Shown in pieces: positions 51,601 to 62,443 of a DNA stretch of 64,000 bases; position 1 is the stretch's first letter, and each line of letters begins with the position of its first letter. The notes under the pieces were generated by a model that had not been told where the DNA came from, made no database searches, and was given only the letters and a program-made list of their open reading frames with translations. Made by a program: the position numbers and the translations under genes. This DNA is from Epiperipatus broadwayi (Eukaryota > Onychophora > Udeonychophora > Euonychophora > Peripatidae). Location of the stretch: positions 10,519,563 through 10,583,562 of the forward strand of contig JAQFVV010012418.1 in assembly GCA_028023455.1 (NCBI GenBank), in the 5' to 3' direction.

Positions 51601-52899
51601 TGATGATTCAAATACAGTTATTTGCTTTAGTGGACAATTTAGAAATTCTTATACTGACTTTAAATTTTTCTGTTCAGCATGATTCTCATGGATGAAACAC
51701 AGCAGTTCTTTTCCCATTGTAATTTTTCTGGGGTTCAAACTCAGTTACTGGAACAATTAATTGGATTCGATGATTAATATTTATCAGTAGATTAATTAAT
51801 CTTTCTGATCTCCTTCGAATGCAGGTGAATGTTTTTTTCCTTCTATTTAAAACATTTTATCTCTCTCAGTCAGTTGAAAGGTGTAGAATATTATTTTTCA
51901 GACAAGATATCTTTTCTTCCCTATATGATTTGCAGCTACGCGATGGTCAGGTAAAAGATGAGACATATATATAATTTTTCTACCCCGTCATTCTTATATT
52001 TTCAACATTCAAAACTTGATATAAAAGAAAATGATTTAAAAAAAAAATTATTTAGCAGAACTAAAAATTTTTGTCTGCTTTAGTTTCAATAATTTTTAAA
52101 AAGTCTCTCTCACAATATATTATAATCATAATAATCTAATAGCTCAACCGATTTTCCAGACTGCTTTTATATCCGATTTTTGAGTCAACTCACCCAATTA
52201 GAGTGATAGTATGAATTGCTATTTTTGACCAACTCAGAAAATCACACACCTGGGTTTTCAGACACTTTTGTCTTAAAAAAATAGACTTAATCCTTTTTCC
52301 TTTTTCACATATATCTGTAATATCTAAAATTGGAGTTTCTTTCCTTTAATCTTAAGATGAGACAATTTCAAAATTAGAGTTCCCACCAAGCTTAAGCTCC
52401 CAAAATGACAAAAAATCATTTATAAAAACAAAATTGCTACAAAAATAGATATCTGATTCAACAGATTTTCTCCCTCAACACAAAATTGTAAAAACAATAA
52501 TTTGACAGATTTAACCCTTCTTTTCAATATATAATAAATGTAAATTTCTGTATGTAATGTACACATATACTTTATCATTTCACATCATTCATAAACTGTC
52601 CATTAAAATAATATGAATGCTAGTTTAGAAATTATAACCCTAATATTTAAAATTAAATCTGTAACTTTTTCAATTCCCACTTACAATTACAGAAAAGCAA
52701 AAATAGAAACAGAATAAGATATTAAAATTGATCAAGCATAGGTTAGTTTTAAGGAAAGTTAATATGTTTAATATTTGAAACATAAAACAATTAAATAGTT
52801 TTGCCTATATATGTGTAACTCTGCTTTTTAACAGAAAAATCAAATATTGAATAGTTTAAATGTGTGTATTACCTTTCTATCAACACACAAACAAATAAA
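48618..52899. other. AT-rich non-coding stretch, no supported gene
   Basis: A 106-codon frame at 48802-49122 and a 68-codon frame at 50011-50217 show no recognised motif. A box B-like GGTTTGAATCCC is near 50125. A (GAT)n run is near 50484-50520. Otherwise nothing recognised in 4.3 kb. Confidence 0.4.
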
Positions 52900-53085
52900 G
52901 AATATAAATTGTTGACCCACTCTCTTTCTATCTTAAGTTTTTAGAACTGGATCTTGTAGGGTTTAAACTTGGATGCCCTACAGCTTTCTTTTTATATAAA
53001 AATGTGATGATGATTTTTGTTCAACGTTTTCTTTCATGCACATTACTATCAATTTATCTAATGACTAAATTGTAATGGCACAACA
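52900..53085 (-). mobile_element. Ty3/gypsy-like 3' LTR (5' portion seen)
   Basis: Read on the minus strand the LTR begins TGTTGTGCCATTACA at 53085, immediately after a polypurine tract. TGTTG is a common LTR start. The other end could not be located, and no matching second LTR is in the window, so the boundary at 52900 is only a minimum. Confidence 0.55.
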
Positions 53086-53099
53086 TTCCCCCTCCCTTC
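53086..53099 (-). promoter_or_regulatory. Polypurine tract of LTR retrotransposon
   Basis: GAAGGGAGGGGGAA on the minus strand abuts TGTTGTGCC, the classic junction that primes plus-strand DNA synthesis in LTR elements. It lies about 170 bases after the stop of the last pol-like frame. Confidence 0.65.
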
Positions 53100-53267
53100 G
53101 ATTAAAATCATCATCACTTTTGCTTTAACTATATCTAAAAAAAAATCCTAACTAATAAAATACACTAATAATAATAAACACACTAATAAAAAAAAAAAAT
53201 TTGAACTACTGGTAAATATACTTTTCATTAGAAAACCTAAATAATTTATTTGGAGATCTTTGCCAAG

Positions 53268-53396
53268 CTACTCTGCTGAAGTATAAGGGATCAAACTCCT
53301 AGCATTATAGGTTCCTTTATTCCCATCAAGAGTAGCAAGCATAAAAGCATTCTCTCCTATTTTCTTGGTAATTTGGAATGGCTTTTTCTTTTCAAA
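53268..53396 (-). pseudogene. Ty3/gypsy Pol C-terminal fragment
   Basis: A 42-codon frame too short for routine ORF calling. It opens after a TGA and contains KKKPFQITKKIGENAFML and GTYNARSLIPYTS before TAG. KPF.I..KIG.NAF.L resembles the GPF.ILE.IG.NAY.L block near the integrase C-terminus of Ty3/gypsy elements. Together with the polypurine tract and LTR start downstream this marks the 3' end of an element on the minus strand. The upstream integrase, RNase H and RT are absent. Confidence 0.5.
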
Positions 53397-54088
53397 TCAT
53401 ATTGCAGTCTGCATAAAATTGCACATGTACATCCAGTCCATTTTTAATATGGCCATTTTTCATCTTGACTGGATATTTATAAAACATATCCGGAGGATTT
53501 ATTTTATATAACCTCCTATTACAGACTCCATTTAGAAATATGGACTCTTGGTACCATATGTAATATGCCTTGAAGTTTTCCAGAGAGATTGACCTTCTAT
53601 ACCATACATATTTTATTTTTAAACTTTCTAGAAAGATTGACTCCCTGTACCATATATAAGGCACTTTGGTTTTCCAGAGAGATTGACTTTCTATACCAGA
53701 TATCATTCATCCTTAAATCTTCCAGAGAGGTTGATTCTCTGGGCCATATACAATTTATTTTTAAATTTTCTAGAAAGGTTGACTCTTTGTACCAGACATA
53801 ATTTATTTTTAACTTTTTCATAGTATTTAAATTTTTCAGAGAGATTTGGACATTTACATTTTTCAGAGAGATAGATTCTCTTAATTTTATCACATCATCT
53901 GGTGCATGGACTTTTTCCTCCCACTCTCTTTTCCTTCTTTTCACTTTATGATCTACCCCAATTGGCTCTCTGGCCATCTCCTCATGTACTCTCTTTACTG
54001 GGAGACTTGGTTTTGCAACTACTATCAGCCTTTCTACTTCTGGGAACTTATCCTTTATCAGTGTATCTAACTTTACATTATGTTTCAA
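53392..54088 (-). pseudogene. LTR-element ORF with 16-residue tandem repeats, frameshifted
   Basis: Two overlapping minus-strand frames (53597-54088 and 53392-53706) together read through 48-bp tandem units. The first begins with a charged segment (KFPEVERLIVVAKPSLPVKR, then KVKRRKREWEEK), then repeats of the type INYVWYKESTFLENLK, INCIWPRESTSLEDLR and MNDIWYRKSISLEN. One base-level frameshift near 53665 moves the pattern into the second frame (VPYIWYRESIFLESLK, IKYVWYRRSISLENF). No function is recognised. The repeat bearing may replace the deleted gag-pol middle. The initiation codon is not determinable. Confidence 0.45.
53545..53880. repeat. 48-bp coding minisatellite, about 6-7 units
   Basis: On the plus strand, TTTCCAGAGAGATTGACTTTC-like starts recur every 48 bases (for example 53581, 53629, 53677), each followed by TATACCA(T/G) and an A/T-rich spacer. 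Because 48 is divisible by three, the units keep frame on the minus strand. Confidence 0.85.
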
Positions 54089-54194
54089 AGAATTTTATTA
54101 AACAAATGTTACATAGATTCTTTACAACAAATGATTGTATTCTGTTACATAGGCAATCATAGGACTTTGGAACAAGTTCTAAATTTTAAAATCA

Positions 54195-54833
54195 ATTGTA
54201 TTTTACATTTTAAATAATCTGTTTGATAGTTATTCTGTTATTTTCCCTATTATCAGTAGTATGACTATCCTCTATTATACTTTCTGTAGTTTTCTCTATA
54301 TGAGGTTTTTCGATCTTTGTTTCCCAGGCCATGATCATTCAGTTGTTGCTTTCAATAGTTTGATCTATCTTTGCTTTTAGATCTTCTCTCAAATTTTCTA
54401 TAGTTTTCTCTACAGATTGTCCTATCTTTTGTTCTAGACTTTCTATACTTTTCTCTACAGATTGACTTATCTTTTGTTCGAAACTTTTAAGCATCTGCAC
54501 TACCATTTCCATCTCTGATGGTGCCTTCTTTGCTATCTGAGTCTGGCCCACTTCTGCCTCCTCATCTACTTCCACACTTGAGACATTATTGCTACTAACT
54601 TTAGAGGCATCTTCCTCTACTTCCACTCTTCCTTTCTATTTTTTATAGGAAATCTCCCCATCATCTTCTTCAGTATAAAAACTATCACTGATCTCTGGGA
54701 TTGGGACACCTTCCTCTTCCATAACCTCTTCCATACTATTATTTAGTTCACTCATGTTTTTCAAAACTATATATATCCCATCTGTGCTTTCCCTGACCAT
54801 AAAAAACCTACACATCCTTTCCTTGTCTGACAC
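54195..54833 (-). pseudogene. Gag-like coiled-coil ORF with in-frame stops
   Basis: One minus-strand frame interrupted by a TAG at 54636-54638 and a TGA near 54339. Part 1 is acidic (MEEVMEEEGVPIPEISDSF, FYTEEDDGEISYKK). Part 2 has EVDEEAEVGQTQ and a heptad-like coiled coil MLKSFEQKISQSVEKSIESL with repeats of SVEK.IE.L. Part 3 is polar (MAWETKIEKPHIEK...). No zinc knuckle is seen. Position upstream of the repeat ORF and the LTR suggests a worn gag. The start near 54833 is uncertain. Confidence 0.4.
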
Positions 54834-55208
54834 CTATCTCTTTGACTAACTGACTGATTTGCTTTTCACCTTATCATGCAATACAAATACAAAAATTTTT
54901 TTATGTCCTTATTTGATGAACTACACAACCATAATCTATATAGTGCATGTCTGTATGCAATAGCCCAAATTATACATTCATCCATTCTCCTAGAAATCTG
55001 ACAGATATTGACAGTCCACAGAATGACTAGCAGTTCACAATCTTGAGATAAATAAAAGAATTTAGTCACAGCACTATAATCACACAAGGGTATCATGAGC
55101 ACTCAGAAGATCATCCCAATTCGATCACTATTAACTACCACAACCCTTGATTGAATGATGCAAACTCTGTTGCAATAAAAGAAGTATTAAGTCTTAGGGG
55201 CTAAAATA

Positions 55209-55501
55209 GATAAACTATGCCTTGCTCTCTCTCTTGGAGTCTTATGTGGCTAGTATCAAAGAATGCCCTGATTATTAAGGGCTACAGAAAACTAAGCCTT
55301 GCTCTCTGTCTTGGAGAATTATAGGCTGATATCATGGCAGGACTGCTGTTAACTGCTTCATGATAAAATAAGAATAACATATAAACTGGATTGGAAAACT
55401 ATGCCATGCTCTCTTTCTCGGAGACTTATAGGCTGATATCATGGCAGGACTGCTGTTAACTGCTTCATGATAAAATAAAGAAAACTTATAAATTGGGTTG
55501 A
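55209..55501. repeat. Three tandem ~80-107-bp units upstream of the gag-like ORF
   Basis: Units begin AAACTATGCCTTGCTCTCT and variants at about 55213, 55288 and 55395. The last two also share TTATAGGCTGATATCATGGC, AGGACTGCTGTTAACTGCTT and CATGATAAAATAA. They lie where the 5' UTR of the minus-strand LTR element would be. Confidence 0.85.
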
Positions 55502-55947
55502 AGCAGTGACTGGGTTTGATCATTCATGAGTTACACCAATACATAGCATTCTCAAGGCAATGACAAAACTCTCCACTCATCATCAAAACTGCAATCTAAC
55601 CAACCAAACTCCAATGATCAAATATCCAATCCAACCTCCAAAATCATAGACTTTTTACAAAATGAACTCCCCATACACACATGAGACTACTATCCCATAA
55701 TTCATCATGATTACTATGCCTATCCTATTTGGCAATAAATCATTTTAATGTTCCAAACAAAAAAATTCTATTATTTATTTCACCTTTGTTGTGATATTCA
55801 TCTATTTTCAAAATTGATAAAAACAAAACTAAGCTGTTTTATGGCTGTACCCATTTTATCATCATCAATGAAAAATTAAATCATATTAAACATCATCATA
55901 TATAAATGTAAAATAAGACTGTATGGCCAAGAAAATTTTGTAAGACA
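55502..55947. other. Unassigned, moderately GC-richer then AT-rich
   Basis: May include the worn 5' LTR or UTR of the Ty3-like element, but no copy of the 53.0-kb LTR was found here. Confidence 0.35.
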
Positions 55948-56032
55948 AAAAAAAAAAATTTTTACTGAAAAAAAAAATTTACTAAAAAAAAAAAATTTTA
56001 CTGAAAAAAAAATTTTACTAAAAAAAAATTTT
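55948..56032. repeat. A-run/T-run tandem repeat
   Basis: Alternating A(8-12)T(3-5) runs separated by ACTGA or ACTA, four to five times, a ~20-bp minisatellite of homopolymers. Confidence 0.8.
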
Positions 56033-56084
56033 CTCTCTTTTTAACCATACATCTCCTATCATTCTATAGACTCCCTTTTTCAGG

Positions 56085-56089
<5 letters not shown>

Positions 56090-56121
<32 letters not shown>
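56090..56121. repeat. (AT)n microsatellite
   Basis: About 15 AT units. Confidence 0.85.
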
Positions 56122-56126
<5 letters not shown>

Positions 56127-57378
56127 TATGTCATTACTATGTTCAGTACAATTATCATTTTTACAGTGAATTTAACTAAGAATGCCTAAAGATATTGTTA
56201 CATTATATATACCAATATAATATAATGATGGAAAAATAATCTTTTTAGCACTGTTATGTGCTGAGTTTTATTGATAGATTTCAATGTGAAATTCTACATT
56301 TATAAGATCATGAATATAAATGATTCATTTTTAATCTGGCAATAGAAACTGATGATTGATAAAAATAATATAATAAAAAAATGTCATCCTATATATACAC
56401 TATCACTATATCTTTTAACCTATTTAGAGAAATATTAATAGAAAGTGAATAAAGATTTTAAGAGCTATAAGCAGAAAGATTTGATTATCATTCTCTTTTT
56501 TACTTGCAACAGATGCAAAATATTTAATATTTGCAACTTTAGTCTTTAATATGATTTTCTAGAATTTTTCCAAAGATGTCTTGACTTGATGTAAAATTGC
56601 TTTTTCAAGCCAAATATCTCAGAATAATAAACATAATATTTATATAACTTTGCAAATGTTCTTATAATTTACTTTTCCAAATCGACATATTTATGTTAAT
56701 TTTCTATTACAGAATATAACAATTGCTGATGATATCCATACACTTCTATACTTCAGATTAGTTATTTGCTCTTTTCCCCTGATATTTATCATTTTTCAAA
56801 TATTATATAAATATAATTTTTTTTATTTCTTTATTTTATTTATTTTTAAGTGAAGTTGCAATATTCAAAGTGAATTGGTTGAATGTTTACAGAGTCGATA
56901 CATCATCTATTTAGAAAAAGATGTTAAAAATTATAAATATTTAAAAAAAAAAACAATCAAACATTTATCGTTCAATAATATTAGGTAACATAATCTGACT
57001 ATAAGATTAAGCAATCCTTTGATAAATTTATTGAAATTTATAAGTGGTTGCTACCAATCAGAATAAGAATATATATTCATCTTAGTTATACATCTTGCGA
57101 AATTAAGCAATGAAAATAAAAACATTCTAAGATATTATTAAAAAACACTAAAGCATGTTTATCAATATACATTATAGTAGTTTCCTTAGTTTTATAAATC
57201 ACGATTTAGTATTTGTACAGACCCTGATTAATTACAGCACCAAAAGCCATTTTCAGATTTAAGGGCAAGATAAAAACTATTGAGATATTTAATAGTAAGA
57301 ATAATTCAAAATTTATTAATGGTGTATTAAATGGATAGTAATAGGATATTCAAAAGGAAAAGAATTGACAAATGGATT
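56122..57378. other. AT-rich non-coding stretch
   Basis: Nothing recognised. Confidence 0.5.
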
Positions 57379-57514
57379 GGTGATCAATAAAATTGTTTGC
57401 AATTTGATGGAAATACTATCATATAGCCAATATGTATATATATATAGGTGATCAATAAAATTGTTTGCAATTTGATGGAAATACTATCATATAGCCAATA
57501 TGTATATATATATA
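57379..57514. repeat. Tandem duplication, 68-bp unit
   Basis: GGTGATCAATAAAATTGTTT... to GCCAATATGTATATATATAT occurs at 57379 and 57447 almost identically, so the duplication is recent. It abuts the palindromic element at 57517. Confidence 0.9.
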
Positions 57515-57602
57515 TATGTCAACAGATGGCGTTCTACCAAAAACACCATCAAGCATATGTTTACATAAACGTCAGAGCAAGCATTCACTATCTCTAACTT
57601 TA

Positions 57603-57660
57603 ATTCCACTTTCAGATCATGATTTCAAGCTATTTGCTATCATCAGTGAAAGATAGGAAT
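57603..57660 (-). ncRNA. Type I hammerhead ribozyme, intact (left arm)
   Basis: Minus-strand copy of the 58.0-kb motif with identical core: stem I CTTTCA/TGAAAG, CTGATGA, stem II AGC/GCT, GAAA, stem III block ATCATGAT, C17, outer helix ATTCC/GGAAT. The stem I internal loop is TAT here and CGT in the other arm. Confidence 0.82.
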
Positions 57661-58020
57661 TTTAGAAACTAGATCTAAACACAAACTCTGAGCGTTTATG
57701 AAACAGTTTCTATTCAGCTTGCAAGCGTGAATCTTTTAGACATGTAATGTCTTCAAACTCAGCATAGCAAGCCAGATAACTATATGGGTCTGATCTCATA
57801 AATGTACCTTTGAGGTCTTTCTAGAAATGATATATATTGCAGAGGCTTCTACTATGTGGTGATGCTGAACTGAGATCAGACCCATATAGCTATCTGGCTT
57901 GCTATGCTAAGTTTGAAGACATTACGTGTCTAAAAGATTCACGCTTGCATTCACGCTTGCAAGCTGAATAGAAGCTGTTTCATAAACGCTCAGAGTTTGT
58001 GTTTAGATCTAGTTTCTAAA

Positions 58021-58078
58021 ATTCCCGTCTTTCACTGATGATAGCAAATAGCTTGAAATCATGATCTGAAAGTGGAAT
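58021..58078 (+). ncRNA. Type I hammerhead ribozyme, intact (right arm)
   Basis: Outer helix ATTCC (58021-58025) with GGAAT (58074-58078); internal loop CGT against T; stem I CTTTCA (58029-58034) with TGAAAG (58067-58072), all six pairs Watson-Crick. CTGATGA at 58035-58041 is complete. Stem II AGC (58043-58045) with GCT (58051-58053) around AAATA, with a U-U mismatch beside the core in place of the usual G-C. GAAA at 58055-58058; stem III ATCATGAT 58058-58065; cleavage expected after C17 at 58066. All core nucleotides are consensus. The stem I internal loop facing the stem II loop is the layout of fast natural hammerheads. Confidence 0.85.
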
Positions 58079-58151
58079 TAAAGTTAGAGATAGTGATGTT
58101 TATGTAAACATACGCTTGACGGTGTTTATGGTAGAATGCCATCTGTTGACA

Positions 58152-60149
58152 TAAATACAAGCGTTAGCAAGTTTTTAACTTGTTTTTGTTTTTCATATAT
58201 ATATAAGAATAAATTATAATATATGTATATACCATAGATACTATGTACTAAAATAAATTCTACAAGTATAGAGATAATTATCAACTATTACGGTAATAAA
58301 TTTTGGTGTAGAACTTAGTTTTTTAATAATTATATACTGTTCACATTCTAATTTTATTTTAAAATATTTTTGTAAGCAAAAATAAGTAAAAAAAAGAGTA
58401 ATAATTTTAAATAGAATGTAATTAGCATAAAAAAAAAAACAAGCATCTATTAAAAAGATTACACATATTATTCTTTTGCCATTTTTTGGTGATTGTAAGT
58501 TATATTTTTAAGTTGCAAAGTATACAATCATTATTTGAATATATTTTCTATTAAAATTTTATGAATTATTTATCAAAAATATTTTTGTAACCTTAAGGTT
58601 GAAACAAAATCTCTCTTTTTTAAAAAAATATAAACTAAAACTTTATTTAATCATTAGTTTACAACACACATTACAGAATTAACCTTGATACAAATTATTA
58701 CGCCAATATTTATATCATTCACAGATACCTTACTGCCATTGCTGAGCTATAGTTTTACAGCTCCCCTTCCATCAAAGATTCTCACAAAGAAACATAGTTC
58801 ATATTTATCTTCAAGAACAATATCAGATACAAACAATCCATAACATTCTATTCCAATGCATCGTTTCCACAATTATTCACAGTCTATCCTATGTGAGTCA
58901 TCCTTCTACCAGTCATCAGACCAGGCAAACATACTCCATGTTGCTGTGTAAACTTCTATTAGAGCTAGTGTTTTATCTCTATTTTTGGCCATACCTAGTA
59001 TTTTTTTAAATTCTCTAAACAAATTGATATTTGTTCTAATAAAATTTCTTTTGTCTCATTATTTATTTGATTTGATTATTATTTGAATTATTTACAAAGT
59101 TGATATTATTTTTAAGATAACTTTCATTTTTTGAAGTTATAATTTTAATGAATATTATGAAAAATGTAAAATTTTAATTAAAGATTTATTAATGAAAAGT
59201 AAAAAGTATGGTAATGATTTTCAAGTTAACCATATTTAAGACATTGCATTCCTGAAGATTTAAAAGAAACATATTTAAAGAGAATTTGGATTTACATTGG
59301 ATTATTGGGAATTTGTTTTTATCAATACATCTTTCATTAGCACAATAATATTAATAATATCACAACCATCGATCAACCCATAAGTCAGACCAGTCCTTTC
59401 ACTATGGATGCATTTTGAAACATTCACTTCACTTTCTCAAGTGAGATGAAAACATAGGGAAGATGTTATAATTTAACTTTATATACATCTTTTTTAGATA
59501 TACTTAAATTTAATTTTATCCATATATTTCTACACATATTTCAAACTTCTACTCCATCACACATTTCTAGAACATATGACCAAAATATATGAAAAATGAT
59601 AAACAATCCCCATCTCATGCTGAACCAACACTTATCAATTAGTCCAGATCACTATCTTTTACACATAGCAAATTACTATAGTTCTATTATAAATGCCAAA
59701 TTTTCTGCACACAACTTTAGTACAAATGACTTTATGTAAATATATTGTATAAATGGTTTTTTTTCTAATCATTTATTAAACTAAAGATTAATTCTAGCTC
59801 AAATATATATTTGAATCACACTTAATGAATAGTATATCTATAGTGTTTATAGAATTATCCAATACCTGCTATGTTAACAGTTTAAATAACTATCACTATA
59901 TCATCCTCATATAAGGTAGAGACCGATTTCTTATTGCTTTCAACACATTGTGGTGGAGTGTACAATCCATTGTACTGTAAAATACATTTTTAAGCTTTTA
60001 TTTCTATAAGTGCATTTTTTGTCTTAGCTTATGCCTATGAAATTAGTAATCAAAATAAAAAGCATGATAATATTTTCTAAATTAGCCATATAAGGCTATT
60101 TATGACATTTCACAACTGAATCTTTAATAAACAAATATTATTACAAAAA
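58152..60149. other. AT-rich non-coding stretch
   Basis: A somewhat GC-richer block at 58680-58990 has no supported frame; otherwise nothing recognised. Confidence 0.45.
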
Positions 60150-60255
60150 CATCAAGTCAGATGTCACATGATCTAATTTAAACAATCTTGTATTACAAAT
60201 GTTATATAAAGAGCTCGCAAATAAGCTCTTAACAAGATTTTCAGAATATCCATAA

Positions 60256-60290
60256 CTCCAGATCGATTTCTGCTACTGGCTTCATTGAAG
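60256..60290 (-). ncRNA. Hammerhead motif with 3-base core deletion (left arm)
   Basis: On the minus strand: stem I CTTCA with TGGAG (five pairs). ATGA remains of CTGATGA. Stem II is a short GC/GC arm around CAGTA, then GAAA (60267-60270), self-complementary ATCGAT, and C17 at 60261. Inactive by deletion. Confidence 0.5.
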
Positions 60291-60565
60291 CATTAGATTA
60301 AAAATACCAGGACAAGCCAAGCATTTTATCTAATGGATAACTATTAAGTAGAAAAGCTGAAATTTTCAGACATCAATATGTGTAAAACTATTAATATATG
60401 GTGTTTCTGAAATTAGTTTAGTCCCATATGGCGATTTAAGTTAGATAGCTGGATCAGAAGACATATGGATGTCTGAAAATTTCAGATTTTCTACTTAATA
60501 GTTATCCATTAGATAAAGTGCTGGGATTATCCTGATATTTTTAGTCTATTGCTTGAATATTCTTG

Positions 60566-60606
60566 CACCTCATTGAGGAAGCCAGTTGTTGAAAATGGTC
60601 TGGGAT
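60566..60606 (+). ncRNA. Hammerhead-like motif (right arm)
   Basis: Stem I CCTCA (60568-60572) pairs with TGGGA (60601-60605; one G-U), box TTGAGGA (60573-60579), stem II AGC with GTT around CAGTT, GAAA at 60591-60594, then AATGGT and C17 at 60600. C3 and U7 are changed, so activity is doubtful. Confidence 0.5.
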
Positions 60607-60665
60607 TAAGGATATTCCACAAAGCTTGTTAAGAGCTTATTTGTGAGCTCTTTATATAACATATA

Positions 60666-61987
60666 AAAATATGTTTAAATGTTTAAAAGAGAATTTAGCT
60701 TTATAATAGATGATTGAGTATTAAAAAGAGCAAAGTTTTAAAATATATAGACATATTTATTTCAAGAAATATTAATCAATTTGATTACAAATCATAGTAA
60801 AACTTTTGATTGAAAGGGATATTTATATTCTAGCATGCATTCTTTTAAAGTATAAATAAGTTTTAAAGATTTTAATATTTGTATAACTGTAATATTCATT
60901 TATGTAAATTTGAAGTATTTAACAAAGATAAGTTCTAATGAGAGTTTGTTATATAAACATTTAAAGTTATTCGAATAATGAAATCTAATTAAAGCAAATG
61001 AGATTAAAATATAATAAGGCATGAGTATTATTACCTTAGACTTTTAAATAGTATTCAATATTGAAAAAAAAAAAGATTCCAAAGGTTTTAGTATTGGATT
61101 TGGTATCTATGTTTAAATACAATGATAAATTTTACTAAGAATAGAATAAATTAAATGTTGTGTAGTATTGAATGTGGGAGATCTAATTATTGAGCCATTG
61201 CTTATGATAAAACAGGCTAGTTTGCATATGCATCTTAGGCATTATGTTTATAAATATTAAAATACCTAACAATTCTCAACTTAATTATATTTTCTTTTGT
61301 TATGAAAACGAATCTATATATGACTTTTTGCCTTTAGAAAATTAGCATTGGATATAAAAGTCAAATGATAAGAATTGCCATGAAAGCATAACGTACTAGT
61401 TAATATTTCACAGTATATTTATTCTATTTAAATAAATATAGACTTATAACATTTGTTTCATATAAATTTGGAAAATATTGCAGATGTGAATATTATATAA
61501 ATAATTGATGAATTAATTATAAACATATATTTGGATGGTATTGAAAAAAATGCTTTATATGTTTGAAAAGAATTTTTTTAATAGATATTATTTTATCAGT
61601 TCAAATACACATCTAGACAATACAGATATTTCAGACTATTATAATGAAATATAGACAGATGTATGTTAGGAATAACAAAGAGGATAAAAAACAAAATATA
61701 TGTTTAAAAGAACAAACAAGTATCACTGAAATTGTTTAAAGAATTAAAAGACTGAAATGGAGCTGGACTAGAAATATGGCTCTGAAGATGATAATAGATG
61801 GACATTTGAAGTCCAAGAAATTATAAAAGTTTTAATAATAGATGACATGTGAAAGTGTTAAATAAGGAAGTTTTTTGGATTAATATGGAAAAGAGAATCT
61901 CTGGATTAAAAAAACTGAATTAAATTTAGAGATAATTTTATTCTGCAGTAGATGAAATAGATTGAAAATGATAATAGTGATATATAT
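60666..61987. other. AT-rich non-coding stretch
   Basis: Nothing recognised. Confidence 0.5.
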
Positions 61988-62443
61988 CTGGGGTGTCCAC
62001 GTGATTCACCCGGTCGATCGCAAAGCCAATTTTGGTCGATCGCGAGGCCAATCTGGCAAGAGCTGCCGGGTAACGAGTGAAACAAATTAAGTCAAGATTT
62101 TTAAGTTTTTTTATTTTAATTTTTGTTCTGATTTTTTTTCCAATTCTAGATAGGTGAGATCTACTAAGTCGTATCATTACTGAAAATAATATTTTTAATC
62201 TTGACTTAATGTAACTAATTTGAATTAATAAATATTGTTAATAATTACTCATGTCGCTTTAATTGCCCTGGACATGAGTTTTTTTTTTGTCCCGTTAAAA
62301 TAATTATTTTTTATTAATAGATATATAAAAATAGTATGTATTTCATACCTCCTTCCACTTAGACTACGTAAACAACAAGTCGATCGCAACACATTTTTAA
62401 AATAAAAACTAGATCTTGTGAACACAAAAGTTGGCCACCCCTG
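61988..62443. mobile_element. hAT-like non-autonomous element (MITE), 456 bp
   Basis: The left end CTGGGGTGTCCA and the right end, read inversely, CAGGGGTGGCCAAC are imperfect terminal inverted repeats of the hAT type (CAGGGGTG.CCAA). The GC-rich subterminal GGTCGATCGC occurs twice near the left end, and a GTCGATCGC lies near 62380 at the other. Flanking 8-mers ATATATAT and ATACGAAT agree at five of eight positions, a worn target-site duplication at best. No transposase remains; the 79-codon minus-strand frame is spurious. Confidence 0.65.

Larger units (their letters stand above)
57517..58151. mobile_element. Hammerhead-bearing repeat family 4: 635-bp palindrome
   Basis: Arms 57517-57798 and 57871-58151 are inverted repeats of about 280 bp with few differences, starting TGTCAACAGATGGC and ending GCCATCTGTTGACA, separated by a 72-base loop. 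The right arm has a 14-base internal duplication (ATTCACGCTTGC). Each arm carries one intact hammerhead motif pointing outward from the centre. No coding frame. The mobility class is unknown: the inverted termini suggest a MITE, while the ribozymes suggest retrozyme or Penelope-like ancestry. Confidence 0.9.
60150..60665. mobile_element. Hammerhead-bearing repeat family 3: palindrome
   Basis: ATATAAAGAGCTCGCAAATA and AGCTCTTAACAAG at the left (60205-60237) recur inverted at 60627-60660. The arms share TAACTATTAAGTAGAAAA and ATTTTCAGACAT with their inverses, also found in family 2 at 12.4-12.9 kb. The outer left flank GTCACATGATCTAATTTAA resembles the family 2 outer flank. Hammerhead-like motifs lie in both arms. 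Non-coding. Confidence 0.75.

Noticed and set aside
61938-62177. 79-codon minus-strand frame in the hAT-like element
   Set aside because: No transposase motif; it spans the element's left end and flanking DNA.
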